DNA of 64,000 bases from Molanna angustata (lineage: Eukaryota; Arthropoda; Insecta; Trichoptera; Molannidae). The notes below the pieces were generated by a model. The model worked only from the letters and a program-made list of their open reading frames with translations, had not been told where the DNA came from and ran no database searches. The stretch lies in the NCBI GenBank assembly GCA_963576475.1, contig OY754982.1:12364546-12428545 (forward strand). Direction: 5' to 3'. The position numbers and the translations under genes are program-made. Of this stretch, positions 43,303-55,431 are shown one piece after another. The first letter of the stretch is position 1. Every line of letters begins with the position of its first letter.

Positions 43303-44060
43303 CAGAAATATTATTAACGATATGCACACTTGATGAAAATACATATGAAATGAATGGGATATGGGATGTGACGATATAACCTGCACTAGAATCTTTTCAA
43401 TACTTTTGTTTAATTAAATTTAAACCATTTATATCATCCTATTTTGAATAATTTTCAACACCTAATATTTAAAGAATGGGGGTTGTGGCCATTACTGAAC
43501 TCTTCACAACATTTATATTCAAATTAAAAACTATTTACTATAGTTCAAGTCTTCTTCTTCTTCGTTAATGAAGACTTTCAGTCAAATTGAGCAAAAATAT
43601 AATGCACACTTGATGAAAAAATATAAAAACGAATGGGATGTGACCAATACTAGATCTTTTCAGTACCTACGTTTGTTTAATCAAATTTTAACCACATCCC
43701 AACATCCAAAATTACTAAATTTTCAATAGGTACACATTACAATTTGTTTTCGATGATAATATTTAAAAATGGGGGTTGTGGCCAAACCAATCTCTTTACA
43801 ACGTTGATAAACAGTCATATTTAAAACCATTACGCATAGTCCATGCGAGCAGAAATTGTATAAATATTATACTTCATTCACACTTTATAGCAATATATAA
43901 AAAAGAATGGGTTGTGGCCATCACTTGAACATTTTACAATACTTAAACTCAATCAAATTTCAAACCACTTTTCATAGTCTGATATTGCAAAATAATTGGG
44001 TGACAATATTATAAAAACGATTGCTTTTTCTTTCACAATTTTACATTCTTGGCCAACGGC
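43303..44060. repeat. tandem block 4, diverged units
   Basis: GCACACTTGATGAAAA recurs at about 43324 and 43606, and GAATGGGGGTTGTGGCCA or a variant near 43477, 43767 and 43909, with shared AATCAAATTT segments between. Confidence 0.75.
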
Positions 44061-44076
44061 GGGACATAAAAGCTAG

Positions 44077-44689
44077 TTAAAAATATAAGATAAACGTTGA
44101 AAATCCGGGTATGCCATTATTTTTCAACAAGAAATTATACAGAACATTATCGAAAAGTTAAGGTATATTTTCTTAATTAATACCCAAACTATCTAAATTA
44201 TTTTTTCAAAACGATTTGATTAGAAATAATGATGGTATATCATATTGAAAAATAGGTACGTTGGCAGCAGTCCCCCCTCTAAGGCAAACAACGCTGTATT
44301 TATAATAATAATTTCATTAATGTAAGACAGCTACGCTGTATTTGTAAACTGTCTCTTCATGATGGAACTCCATAATCAACTAAAATTATGAAAAAAAAAA
44401 AAAATATTTTACGTTTTACTTAATATTTTCGCAAACGCGCCTCCCATTCACCGGTATCACTCTATGTGACGATGCTCAGCATAAATATTTTTGTACATTA
44501 AGCTAAACATTTCATCATGGCAATAATTAATTTTTCAATATTGGTAAATCTCCTAATGTCTTTCTTGGATACTCTCATTTAAAAAAAAGAAAGATTCTAT
44601 ATAAGACGTTGTTTAAATTTTACATGAAATCTTTCATTTATTTATTTATTCCTACTCTATATACGAGTGCACAAAGGAAGGTTTATTTA
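44077..44689. other. AT-rich stretch
   Basis: No feature recognised. Confidence 0.2.
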
Positions 44690-44811
44690 TAATAATTATT
44701 ATTATTAATTATATTAATTAATCTTAAGGTTTTATATTAATTAATTAATTAATCTGAAGGTTTTATATTAATTAATTAATTAATCTTAATTATATTAATT
44801 AATCTTAATCT
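44690..44811. repeat. (ATTA)n-rich tandem block
   Basis: ATTAATTAATTAATC units with AAGGTTTTAT spacers, roughly 38-bp period, adjoining the LINE family D copy. Confidence 0.8.
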
Positions 44812-45284
44812 TATGCTAGTGAGACATTGACATGGCAGAAGACGCATGGAAGTAGAATTAACGCGGTTGAAATGAGGTCACTAAGACGGATGTGTGGTAA
44901 AACGATGTATGATAGAATAAGAAATGAGGATATTAGACGAGAATCTATGATTGAAAGAAATATCGTAAGTAAGATGAAAATAAATGCCCTAAGGTAGTTC
45001 GGCCACATAGAAAGAATGAGTGATGACCGTCTGACAAAAAAAGTATACAAGGTTGATAAAAGAGGTACGAAAAGTAGAGATCGGCCAAGAAAAAGTTGGC
45101 ACGATCACATAAATGGGATTTTGAAAGATGGTGATGTAAGAAGTAAGAATAATAGAAGAGCGTGTATGAGACGATGTATGGACGTGAATGAAGCGAGGAA
45201 TGTATGTCAAGAGAGATGAGTCTGGCGTTCGGTTCTCTCTGCCTACCCCAAATAGGGAAATGGTGTGATGGTATGATGTATGAT
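44812..45284 (+). mobile_element. 5'-truncated LINE family D copy
   Basis: Starts in ASETLTWQKTHGS-like sequence and includes VEMRSLRRMCGKTMYDRIRN. An in-frame TAG at about 44996 replaces the Trp of the RWFGHVERM block. It then continues (frame 45016-45219) with MSDDRLTKKVYKV, RPRKSWHDHINGI and RRACMRRCMDVNEARNVCQE. A final TGA falls before the VWRSVLSAYP block. It ends GGTATGATGTATGATG. TSD not resolved because the left flank is repetitive. Confidence 0.8.
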
Positions 45285-45544
45285 GAAGGTTTATTAAGAC
45301 TTGTACGTCTTTATTCGGCGATGGATCTAACTTAGCAAGTCGAAAGACGTTCTGGATCCAGCAATTATAATCCCTACTAGCAAGTACGGCATACCTACAA
45401 TACTCGTCAACATTATTGTACATCTATACGAGAATATTATTCTTATGTATTTGAATTATCTTGTAAAAGAAAGGTGTATTAAAAATTAAATAGGTAATGA
45501 GTAAGTAATATCTTCTACTAATAAATAAATAATAAAAACTTCCT

Positions 45545-45603
45545 TGCACCCAGCGCAAATGGTGAGTTTATTGCTATATGGAAATTTCTTCCAACTAACC
45601 AGT
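45545..45603 (-). mobile_element. 3'-region fragment of a LINE related to family C
   Basis: Minus-strand CTGGTTAGTTGGAAGAAATT and AGCAATAAACTCACCATTTG match the family C 3' motif (CTGGTTGGTTGGAAGAAATT, GGCAATAAGCCCGCC). Confidence 0.5.
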
Positions 45604-47698
45604 ATTACAGCCCACTAATCATCCAGTAAATAAATATTTTCTTCAAAGGACAATCTTGTTGTATATAATATTTAGAGGTACTTATTTCAAGAATATTATT
45701 TTTGTCTTTGAACACGCAAATGTTTTTGTTTCATTAAATTAGCAAATAAATACCCCCGAAAGCATATCAAAAATTACATTTTTCATACTAAAATGTGTCA
45801 AGAATTGAAAATTTGTGTACTAACTTGCTTTCGATGGCAATTTTTTTAAAATGATTGATTGTTTTTGTTTGTTCATTAACATTTGCTAGGCAACATAAGT
45901 TAATTTTCAGTAAAGCTTCTTTAAATATGTTAATTAATCTATAAATCAATATTTTTAGTACTAGTAGTATAGTTTTCGCCAAATATGTTGAACCAGGCAT
46001 GCGGAAACGCAGAGCACAAATTTGTGTCTTTTTGCTTAGTCGGTATACGTGCAAACTGCCCCTCTTAATCGGCGAAACGGCTCATGATATTTGGCGACAA
46101 CTACATAAATATTTTTTTCTGTTCATTTTCTGGATGTGGTTAAACCATTGCAAAGAATTTTCTTATTTTCTTTGTACCTACAATATCCGTCCTTCTTAGA
46201 CCTTGAATCTACTCTATATTCATTTCATTCTATTAATTTGTATGGAAATATCTCATCAACAATGATACGAATTAATTATAATACTTTATCAAAAATCTGG
46301 GAAGGTATTCGTTTGACAATAAATCTATGTAGAGTTGAATTCCGTTTATAGGTAACATCTGAATGTCAAATTTGAATATTTTAGAAATGAAGTATGCCTA
46401 TAAATAATTATTCTTCATTTCAAAGCTTTGATATGAAGAACCCGTTATATGTATGTTTGATCCGGCCTAATTATTTGAAAATTCAAATACCTATTGAAGT
46501 ATTTACTCCAAATGAAATTTCATATGTACCTAGGCAACGAGGAATGATATCCACTTTATTCATGGAATTTTGTGTTTTCATACCCTAAATATATTTTACA
46601 ATATAAAAAAGTGTATATAAAATTAAAATTAAACAACACCCAATAGGTACACCCGAAAAGTTGAGCCCACCTCTCACCTGGTAAAGCTTAACCATCTTGA
46701 ATAACAACTATAAATAGTTTTAAAAATTGTTCTTTGATAGATTTGGTTTCATGTTACTAAAAAAAATTCTTGGAACCAAATAAATGCTCAATTTTAAGGC
46801 ACATACTTGATGTAGGTATATATTTTATAAATCTATAGTTGATGTTACATCACGAGAATAAAATTTTAACTAATAAGATAGAAAGTGTATCCTATATGAA
46901 TAAAATTATATCAAATTAATAATTCATCGATTGTTGAAACATATTTTAAAAGTTATCGATTGAACTCTTTGAATATCAATATTTTTATGTTTAGTTAGTC
47001 GATCGAAAATTATTGATAGAAATCCATTTTATGTAGATAATATATTATAATTGTAAAATAAAAAATACTTGCCTTTCGTTCAATTAAATTTAATTGATAA
47101 TCGCCGCGTTTCGTGAAAGGCACATCATCAGAATAATACACAAAATTTACATATCAGGTTTATAAAACTGTTGGTTTTTGAAGGGTTGAAAAAGTTATAT
47201 AATGCAAATGAATCTATGCAAATCTTTGTTTTAATAAAATGAATGTAGTTGGGTCAGTGGTTGTAGTCCACTGTGTCCATTAAGTCTATAATAAAAGAAA
47301 TGACATCAGCAAATTTCAATATTTTTATTAAAATCACAATGCAGGCTGTAACTTTATTTCAATTGACATAAGTAAAATCAGCTACCCACATTTTCCTCTC
47401 AAAAATGCGTGTTGCTGATTTTGAAATTCACCATTAACGTTAACAAATGATGAGGTAAAAAAAATACGATAGGAAAACTTTTTCTTTTGAGAATAATCAT
47501 TTCATTTAAAAATCACTGGAAAAAAACTCTTGACTCTTCATTTGACCACGTAAAAGCCGGCTTTTAAAATACTTATTATTTGCTCTATAATCCTGGAGGG
47601 GATACACCCCATTTTGTCGGAAGATAATACGTACATTATATATTATATACCTACATTCATACATGTATAAAATTTGTACCGATGTTTGTACTTTGAGT
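45604..47698. other. long AT-rich stretch
   Basis: No gene or structured element recognised. Open frames at 45788-46588 are short and AT-driven. Confidence 0.2.
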
Positions 47699-47766
47699 AT
47701 GTACAATGTGTATGAATGAGTACGTATATGTACAATGTGTATGAATGAGTATGTACATTGTGTGTA
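47699..47766. repeat. 29-bp tandem duplication
   Basis: ATGTACAATGTGTATGAATG starts at 47699 and again at 47728, followed by a third partial copy. Confidence 0.85.
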
Positions 47767-48139
47767 TAACCACAGTATTTACGTGTTTCATTTTACGTTG
47801 TACGTTCGTATTTTGCGTCCATTACTGAGTTTTGCCGAGATTTGCATAAATATATCGTCAGAGCGTGTATTCAGTAATACCTTTCGCTGGTAACCGATTT
47901 GTTCGAGAGAAATACATAGAAGCTATTCTATATATTCTTTGTTTTATTTTGCGTTATACAAATGTATTTTTTCCGCGTTCGAACGTTATAGATTACCGAC
48001 ATATTTTCACTGTATTCATACTTGCACACTGTGAAAATTGTGTAAAATGTGTATATGACATTTTCATTCTCTGCTTCTATGGAGTGGTGAAAAATTATTT
48101 AGAATTACTTCTATTGCAACTAACATAAAAAATGTTAAA
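47767..48139. other. unassigned stretch
   Basis: The 87-codon plus frame 47865-48128 is Phe/Tyr-rich with no recognised motif. Confidence 0.2.
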
Positions 48140-48200
48140 TATTAATTTAACATGCCCCCAATAACAATGTCACATTATGGAGACATAAAATTCCATTTAA
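48140..48200 (-). mobile_element. SINE family B fragment
   Basis: Plus-strand TTAACATGCCCCCAATAACA and TCACATTATGGAGACATAAA are the complement of the family B body. Confidence 0.45.
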
Positions 48201-48349
48201 CATAACATGTCATTTTTTTTTGTTTTTATCCTTATTTGGTTTTTCTCTGTTTTCATTTTGTACACATACATGGAAGTTTTCCTTGTTTTTGTATACAAAT
48301 ATATAGCTCTATATAATTTTTTTGTAAGACCGTATCTTAGTAATTGGTT

Positions 48350-48440
48350 TTAAAATCTTGGTTTTGTAGTTGTTCATTCATTTTGAGATTTTATGTGTAT
48401 TTAAAAAAAAACTGTAACCTTGAATAAATAAAATGAAATA
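48350..48440 (+). repeat. retroelement-like 3' tail
   Basis: AATCTTGGTTTTGTAGTTGT and ACTGTAACCTTGAATAAATA resemble 29741-29850. The parent element is unknown. Confidence 0.4.
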
Positions 48441-48454
48441 AATGACATTATATC

Positions 48455-48650
48455 GGCCTTCGTGACTGCTGATCCAAAGATTCCGGGTTGATTCCCGGTG
48501 GAGACACAGTTTTTGTTTTGTTTTCAGTCTGGATCTGTGAGACGATTAATATCGTAAGTCTCCAGAATGTGGCAACTTGTTATATGTTGTTGCGTGTCAA
48601 ATTAATATTTGAGTTAGTACCTGTTAGTTGCACGAGAAGCAATATAAAAA
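48455..48650 (+). mobile_element. tRNA-derived SINE, family B, copy B6 (best preserved)
   Basis: Head with B-box GGGTTGATTCCCGGTGGAGA at 48485, then TTTTCAGTCTGGATCTGTGA, GACGATTAATATCGTAAGTC, TCCAGAATGTGGCAACTTGT, a TGTTGCGTGTCAAATTAATA segment, CCTGTTAGTTGCACGAGAAG and an A-rich end. It provides the reference for the other B copies. Confidence 0.8.
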
Positions 48651-49091
48651 ATAAAGATAAACTATTCAAACTAGAAACACCGTGAAAAAATGTAGTCATC
48701 GGAAATCGAACTTAAGTTCTTTGACTGAAGATGAAGATATTAAAATAAGCAATGAAAGCCTTCTTAAGATTTCACACATTTTTCTACGCCAATTTATCTA
48801 GAGTTCCATACTAAGAGCAGTTTTTTAGAGATAGCTAATTCATTTCCTCCAGCAGTATTAAGATAGGTACCTATAGCTTATTATGAGAAGCGGTTTGCTC
48901 CTATAATGATCATGTGCTGAAATCATGCAAGTCATTTTGAAATTTCAAACAGAATTTCTACAATTGCTTGAAAATTTAGACATTTTTTTTCAGATATCTC
49001 TCTATAATTTGTTTTTGCTTAAAATTTTGATTCAAATTATACAACAGAATTCCGCTTCTATTGGTGGTTGTGGTCTAAAAAAATATGAGTT
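48651..49091. other. AT-rich stretch
   Basis: No feature recognised. Confidence 0.2.
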
Positions 49092-49397
49092 ACAGTGAAT
49101 CCTGCCTTGACCGATTTCGTTAAATAGAACTATCCAAGTAATTGGTTTGGGGGAACCTTGCTTAGCACAATTAAAAGAACCAGAACTTGCTTATTTTAGG
49201 ATATGTTATTGCCACAAGGTCAGAAGGCACAGAAGACGACATAAGACGACCATCGGAGTAGCAAACTGAAGGAGAGTGGCAGAGTCAGGGACGGCTGGAA
49301 AAGGATTCTGGGGGAGGTCAGGGCCCACACAGAGCTATAGTGCTAATGATGATGATGATTATTGCCACAAGAACATATTCTTTTGACAAAAAAAAGA
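49092..49397 (+). mobile_element. SINE family A, copy A4, split by a LINE stub
   Basis: TGAATCCTGCCTTGACCGAT and TTCGTTAAATAG open it. After a variant middle, AACTTGCTTATTTTAGGATA leads to TTATTGCCACAAG, where 49219-49358 is inserted. AACATATTCTTTTGACAAAA resumes on the other side, matching the family A tail. Confidence 0.65.
49219..49358 (+). mobile_element. 140-bp LINE 3' stub with (GAT)n tail and 13-bp TSD
   Basis: TTATTGCCACAAG at 49206-49218 and 49359-49371 brackets it perfectly. The insert encodes a decayed ORF2 C-terminus (GRVRDGWKRILGEVRAHTEL) and ends TGCTAATGATGATGATGA. Confidence 0.85.
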
Positions 49398-50392
49398 TTA
49401 TTTTTGCTGGATAATTGAGTAGTTTTCAGAAGATTAATCTATTTCAGTGCTTCGGTTTAAATATACTTTACTATGTAAATTACAATTTCAAAACATACCC
49501 AATTTTTAATTTAATTTCGGATTCTGGAAAAACCTTAAAAATAAAAGGGGATTTCATATTACGCCGTTTAATGATTCAAGATCATTCCAAGGGCGCTGAT
49601 AGTTAAGTTATTTGATGCTCTGCGAAACGAACAGGGGCGTACCTAGAACTTCGGACTAGGCAAACCCTAAACGAAAATTGGGGAATGTTGAAAATAATGT
49701 TTTTTAGCATGGTTGTTCATTTGAGTGGCCATGAAAATATTATAAAATCACATACCATAATAATATTTTCATTTGTGGCCCTGTTATCGTATGTCAACAT
49801 ACAGTTCAATTTTTAGTCAATGTATTTCTTAACATAATACTCATAGACAAACCGAGATTTTCGGCTTCTATAAGCAATTCCGCTACTGGAAACGAAGCTG
49901 TTTTCATTCCTTCAGTGAAAGTGATCTTACTTCTAGAGGCAGGGCATTCCACTTAATTGGACCAATCAAAGAGAGTAGTACAAATTGTTTAAAGCATTAA
50001 ACACCGTCAAACAATTTTTTTTATCAATAAGGTATCACGTTCCTTAATTTATTCAAGATATGTGTTTTAAAATGAAGATTTTGTACATCAACTAATTTAA
50101 GCTGTTCAAGAAAATACCGAAAATCATAGTCAAATTTGATACAAGTGCGTAGAAGGTACTGTCAGAAAACCTGACATATTTTTCATAATCAAAATAATAT
50201 ACGGTTTTATTTCATTCGAAATTTCCCATATCGTTCATTTTTATTGATAACATGTCATATTATTTGAGATTGTGTAAGATTTTTCATAGTAATTGTATAC
50301 AATTTATCTCATTCGAATGTTTGGAAAAAGAAATATCTATCTTATTAAACTTTTTGAGAATTTTTTTATTCGTAATATTGTTGTGTGTATAA
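49398..50392. other. AT-rich stretch, possible lone hAT-like terminus
   Basis: ACAGGGGCGTACCTAGAACT at 49630 looks like the end of a hAT-type MITE, but no partner end was found. Otherwise nothing is seen. Confidence 0.25.
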
Positions 50393-50400
50393 CACTAAAG

Positions 50401-51067
50401 CAGTGATTCTCAAAGTGGTCCAGGTGGAGCCCCCAGAATTCCATGGGGGACTCGACGGGGTCTACGTTGGCGTGGAAAAAAACTGGCGTTCACAATTTGT
50501 AATTGGGGGTCCATGAAAATTTATCTGCTTTCGATAGTAAAGAACAAAAATGTTGGCTAGACTTAATGTATCAGATAATACACCACTCAAAAAAATATCC
50601 AAATTTTCGGTGATTTTTGAGACCCAATATTTGGGTGAAAAATGATCGTATTGGACCCTTAAAAAAAGAGCTTTTTTAAGCTTTAAAATTCTTATTTGCA
50701 GATTTTTTGGATAGCCTTTTTAGGAGCTACGGTTCTCGTACAATCTCAACAGATAGGTAGCGCGAAAAAATAATATTGCAAATTTTTTGATCCACAGGTT
50801 TGAAAATAAAAATCAGTTAGGGCGGCATATGTATCAGATGGCCTTTTATTAAGTATTATTTCTTTTTTTAAAACCTCCCTTAATTTATTTATATTTTAAA
50901 ACTCCGAATTTACTGTTTAAACTCAGCCGCGACGCAAATTTCCATCGTTAGATCTTGTATTCACATTTTTTGACGAATTTTGGGAGGATGATAGAAATGT
51001 AGCAGCAGGGGGTCCACCGAAACCATTTTGAAAGTGGTCTACGAGAAAAAAAGTTTGGGAACCTCTG
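50401..51067. mobile_element. non-autonomous hAT-type DNA element, 667 bp
   Basis: The left end CAGTGATTCTCAAAGTGGTC and the right end GACCACTT...GGGAACCTCTG (complement CAGAGGTTCCCAAACTTTTT) are the typical imperfect hAT termini. Flanking 8-mers CACTAAAG (50393-50400) and CTCTAAAG (51068-51075) match at 7 of 8 positions, as expected for an 8-bp hAT target site. The interior has no transposase frame. Confidence 0.85.
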
Positions 51068-51075
51068 CTCTAAAG

Positions 51076-51449
51076 GTATATATTTTTATCCGAAACCAGC
51101 TATTGCGTTTATTTTTTTTTTCAAAGAAAATACATTTTTTAACAGTCTAGTGGTAGTCAGTATCGGATTTTTACGAATCGAAGCGATTGCAATGGATATT
51201 TTCATACACATTATTGATCCATCAATAGAAAATACATATTTACTCTCTATCTTGAACAATTCAACACATACAACATATTTTTTTATATCTGCAGTACGTG
51301 AAGTTATTTTCGCAAATTTTAAATTTCGTCTAAAAAACAATTTTTTGAACAATAGAAAATCATATCATGAAAAGAATTTTATGTTAATATCTCTTGAAAA
51401 TTACGCTTATCTCATATTCATTTATTAACTTGATATAAATACTTTATCG
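51076..51449. other. AT-rich spacer
   Basis: Open frames on both strands (51086-51352 minus, 51150-51428 plus) overlap each other and lack motifs. Confidence 0.2.
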
Positions 51450-51508
51450 CACCATGTGCAAGTGGCGAGTTTATTGCCATATGGCAATTTATTTCAACTG
51501 ACCAGTGT
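51450..51508 (-). mobile_element. 3'-region fragment of a LINE related to family C
   Basis: Minus-strand CTGGTCAGTTGAAATAAATT and ATGGCAATAAACTCGCCACT match the family C 3' motif. Confidence 0.5.
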
Positions 51509-51576
51509 GTTCAGCCTAGAGGAACAATATTTGCGTGAGAAATAAATTTTAATAAATTTCTCCTTTGTTGGGGAAT

Positions 51577-51640
51577 TCTGAATTCTGAGTAAATCCATAT
51601 ATATAGAAAACATATGCTGCGAAGCCTCTAAGTTGGTGTT
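51577..51640 (-). repeat. dispersed repeat R, copy 2
   Basis: Inverted match of 13257-13316: GAATTCTGAGTAAATCCATA, CATATGCTGCGAAGCCTCTA, AGTTGGTGTT. Confidence 0.6.
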
Positions 51641-53289
51641 TTTTTAATTCAAAGTTGGAAAAACCGTGAAAAATATAGACCCTGCATAAAAATCTCGCGT
51701 ATCTTGACTTGGTACTTTGTCGATATGTTAAGAGAATAAAATTCTCTGGAACAAATCAACAGTTGGATAAATAAAGTTTAGGTAAATTATGTAAAACCAA
51801 AATTATTTAACATAAAATTAAATAACTCATTTTTTGAATTACAAAAATTGTATTTTAAACCTTATGTAGTGTAAGTGAATACTGATATAAATAGGTACCT
51901 ACTCGTACATATACATTTGTCCAAATTATATAAAAAAAAGTTTTCTTTAAAGTCACAGGTGAGCTGGTTAGTTTTATGGTTACATAACCTTAGTATAAAG
52001 GTTTTTATACATAAATACCGGAAAAACGCATTTTCCGTGTTAACATGCGATCATGTAAAAACAGATTAAACCACCTTGTGGATGTCGTGCGCTGCTGATC
52101 TGGTGGGTGAAAGGAATTTAGGAAAATTTTCCACACTTTCCTTATAGAAAAATTGCCAAGTTTCTTGTATTAAATTATACGGTGGACACTCTAATAGCCC
52201 GACATTAAGATATTGTTTTTAATGTGTTACTTTAGACCAATAATAACAGCCTTTCTGTCTTGGCCTTTTTGTATTTTTTTTTGCTTTGTTTTGTAAGGTG
52301 GTGCAATATGCCTATTGATTAATTAAAAATTATAATGACTGTTATATTGTAAAATGTAAAATAAACGAGGATATCACACCTTATAAAGGCTTACTAATTT
52401 TTATACCTGAAATGTAGAAACAGAAATGCCTGGGGTATAGTTAGATCAACAAATAAAATAAATTGATAGACTGACAGTTTTGTTCCGATAATGTATACAG
52501 TATTCTTATATTTTAAGATGAAAAGCAATTTATAATAAAATATATAAAAGACCTACGGCTGTGGTCTTTTAGGTACCCACAATTTTTTCATCACTCTGTG
52601 TCCGTGCATCAAATAAATGTATAAAAACCCACAAATGTATGAAAACTGACTTCATTAAAAGCTACAATGAATGTATAAAAACTTAAATATTTAAAATGAT
52701 TTTTGTGTTAAACTCCGTCTCCAGAAAAAAGCAATGCTACCAAAAATAAAAACCACAGGACTGAAAAATCAAATAAAATGCACTATTAAGTATAAAATAA
52801 TTAACTTATTTAATTTGAAAAGCACGTTATTGTTTTACATCAAACATAACACAAATGACAAACGTACACAAGGGAGGGTTGTAAAAAAATATTTAAAAAA
52901 AATCACTTTATGAAGTGGAGTGAGTTTTCACATCGAATTGATAACTTCTATTAAAAAATGAAGGGGAAAATTGAGTCATATCAAAGCAATATTATTTGAG
53001 ATGTGATAAATCGAAGTTTTTTCTTAAATGACAAGATTTATGGAGTAGAAATTAGTAATTTTACTAGTATGTATGTACCTACTTACTGATTCTTTTTAAC
53101 ACACGGAATTTCATTTAAATATTTGTAATTATATAAAAATACTTAAAAATAAGTAAAAACATAAATTTATATTTTTTTTTCCACTAATATAAAAGTAATT
53201 ATCACTGACGTGTTTCGCTCAAAGAGCATCTACAGAATGGAGATTCTGTATACGCTCTTTGATGAATTATTGGTCAATACTTTTTTTTA
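51641..53289. other. long AT-rich stretch
   Basis: No gene or element recognised. Confidence 0.2.
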
Positions 53290-53456
53290 AGAATGAATAT
53301 GTCCTTGTAGTAACAAGTACGTATACATCCACATACATTCCCTAAATTAAGCATGTATGATTGTGCTATAGGTGAACGAAATCGGTCGTGGCAGGATTCG
53401 AACTCGTGACCACTGGATTACAAACCTTGCGCGCTCTCCGCTCTGCCACCACCCAT
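53290..53456 (-). mobile_element. tRNA-derived SINE, family A, copy A5 (best preserved)
   Basis: Minus strand: A box TGGCAGAGCGG at about 53449-53439, B box GTTCGAATCC at 53405-53396, linker CACGACCGATTTCGTTCACC, AGCACAATCATACATGCTTA, then ATGTATGTGGATGTATACGT and CAAGGACATATTCATTCTTA. It provides the reference for the A copies. Confidence 0.85.
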
Positions 53457-55194
53457 CTTGAAATATTAAAAAAAATGTGTTTTTAATTATTTATATGTAA
53501 TTTTATATAATTGATAATGGAATTCTTTCAAGAATTAGCAATCAAAAAATTAGAAATACATAATTGTAGATAATGATTTAGATACATTGATTTATATGTA
53601 CTACGTACTTTAGATAACGTTTCATACGATTGATATACCTACCTATTCGTGAATTGATAATATGTTGAAACAACATTTTTGTTATTATTTATTCTACCTT
53701 AAATACAAATGGATATGATTTATTAAATCATTCAAATCTTTTTTATAGGAAAAAAATAAATATTATTTTAACAGTTTATTGTTTCTGACGTGAATTTATT
53801 GGGTGACAAATCTCGGTGACAAGTTTGACACAAGTGTTTACAAATGTCACCGATGAACTTCGGAGGTCACCGTGTGAAGCTATTCTGTGACCCAGAAATG
53901 TCACAAAAGTGTATCAAAATTTATATCAACTCGAACGCAAAGGGGTGTAGTAGCAATATTTCTTATAAGTGTACATGGCCATTGTAGTTTTAACATTATT
54001 AAATCGATATTGTAAAAAACCTAGAAAAATCTGCGACTATTTCCCCTTGATAATTAACTTTTTTCTTGCAATTTTCATAGTACCTACATATTATTAAAAC
54101 ATTTAATGCTGTCTTGAATACTTATCCGAGATATTTTTGTACCGCGGATATTACGTATGATGTAACCTGCATTCCTATAGCCCTGTTTCTCTTGAAACTA
54201 CCAATGACATTTTATAAAAAGACACGCTATATGAGAACAAAACGCTGTACAAGAATGGAATATTTTAACGAATTCGAACAATATATCACCAAAGATACAT
54301 AGATCATAAAGAGCGCACCCGATATGTTACATTTAGTGAGAAAGAGATCATACAATAATATACACATACTCCAGTGCAATCGCATCATACATAATTATCT
54401 TTCATATCAAACAATGAATGTGAAAGAAACGAACTCATATTAAGTTATAGCTAATACAACAACGGAATCCCTCTGCATACCTACAAGCGAATATGACTTG
54501 ACTGCTCTCTCGTTTACTCACTCTTTTCAACTTATCTTGTCATTCTGTCAGTACTGGGATTTCGCAAGCGAGTTTTAACAACTTCCCAGCAACTATGAGG
54601 ATAGAGCTCTGAAACTCAGAAATTATATTTGAATACAAATTCAGAAATTTGAATTCCCGATGACGAATCATGTTATGTCCATCTTAATTTTTTTGATATT
54701 TTAATAAAATTGGATAATTTTCTTTTTCATATTATAAAGAATATGTTATAAAGCAAACAAAGCTATGCGTTTCCGGCTGAGCGTTAATGAATTTTTAATT
54801 TTATTCGGTTCGATGCAACAATAATATTTTAGTATTTTTACGTTTTCAATGTAAAAATAACTTAAATCATAATGAAAGCCATCTTTAAAGATGATGTAAC
54901 AGTCAACTAAATAAAAATTATGAAAATTTATAGAGTACCTAATTTAATGGATGCTGGTGAATAGTCGATTACAAATTTAATATGCGAAGAAAACTTTGAA
55001 TATGGTGTCCTAGAATTTATTTTTGATTTATTTGTTTACAAATTGTTAATGCTCAGTTTATGGAATAGATTCAAGGACATATCCTTCTTTTCAAAAAGAT
55101 AACATTAGATACATAGATTTTTACATACATTGTATATATATTTTTTTGCTACACATAATATATAATCCTAACTATGTAATTGAGTTATGGTTCA
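53457..55194. other. long AT-rich stretch
   Basis: No gene recognised. GTGAC/GTCAC motifs recur at 53812-53900 (GGTGACAA, TGTCACCGATGAAC, GGTCACCGTG) without a clear unit. The 62-codon frame at 54114-54302 is unassigned. Confidence 0.25.
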
Positions 55195-55280
55195 GTTATA
55201 TAGATATCCAATTCACGCGCTATAGATCTCTGGTTAAATTCCCGGCGGAGACACACTGTTAGTTTTCAGTCTCACTCATA
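55195..55280 (+). mobile_element. SINE family B head, 3'-truncated copy B8
   Basis: CTGGTTAAATTCCCGGCGGA and GACACACTGTTAGTTTTCAG match the B6 head; the body is lost. Confidence 0.6.
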
Positions 55281-55378
55281 ACATGGTCCTTAATACATTT
55301 ATTAGCATATCCATAAACAAATTAAAGTAGGTATATATTTTTCAATTTATTAACAAAAATATTTTTTGTTTGTTTCAG

Positions 55379-55431
55379 ATTATCAACAATAAACGACAAA
55401 TCAACAAAACTACAAAATATTTCTTTGGCAA
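55379..55431 (+). CDS. candidate 53-nt internal exon
   Basis: A pyrimidine-rich acceptor (TTTTTTGTTTGTTTCAG, AG at 55377-55378) and a strong donor (CAA|GTGAGT, GT at 55432-55433) are 53 nt apart on the plus strand. Two frames are open. One of them gives LSTINDKSTKLQNISLA, composition typical of protein rather than AT-noise. The length is not a multiple of three, so it would shift phase. No protein is recognised. The splice-site pair is visible; the exon itself is inference. Confidence 0.3.

Larger units (their letters stand above)
41949..44076 (+). mobile_element. possible Helitron-like element made of four tandem-repeat blocks
   Basis: The start A|TCAACCGTTTGTCCGATTAT is compatible with a Helitron 5' TC. 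The end GGCGGGACATAAAAGCTAG|T (44058-44077) is compatible with CTRR|T. The opening phrase (CCGATTATAATGAAACTTTG) resembles openings of lepidopteran Helitrons as I remember them. The interior consists almost wholly of tandem blocks: units of about 117 bp (42013-42623), 27-bp GC-rich units (42641-42800), units of about 75-85 bp (42808-43302) and units of about 140-280 bp (43303-44060). No Rep or helicase coding. The terminal hairpin is weak, so the class is tentative. Confidence 0.4.

Noticed and set aside
53380..53456. tRNA gene on the minus strand
   Set aside because: A and B boxes are present, but the acceptor and anticodon stems do not pair and a SINE body follows; the same holds for 19841-20000 and 29533-29700.
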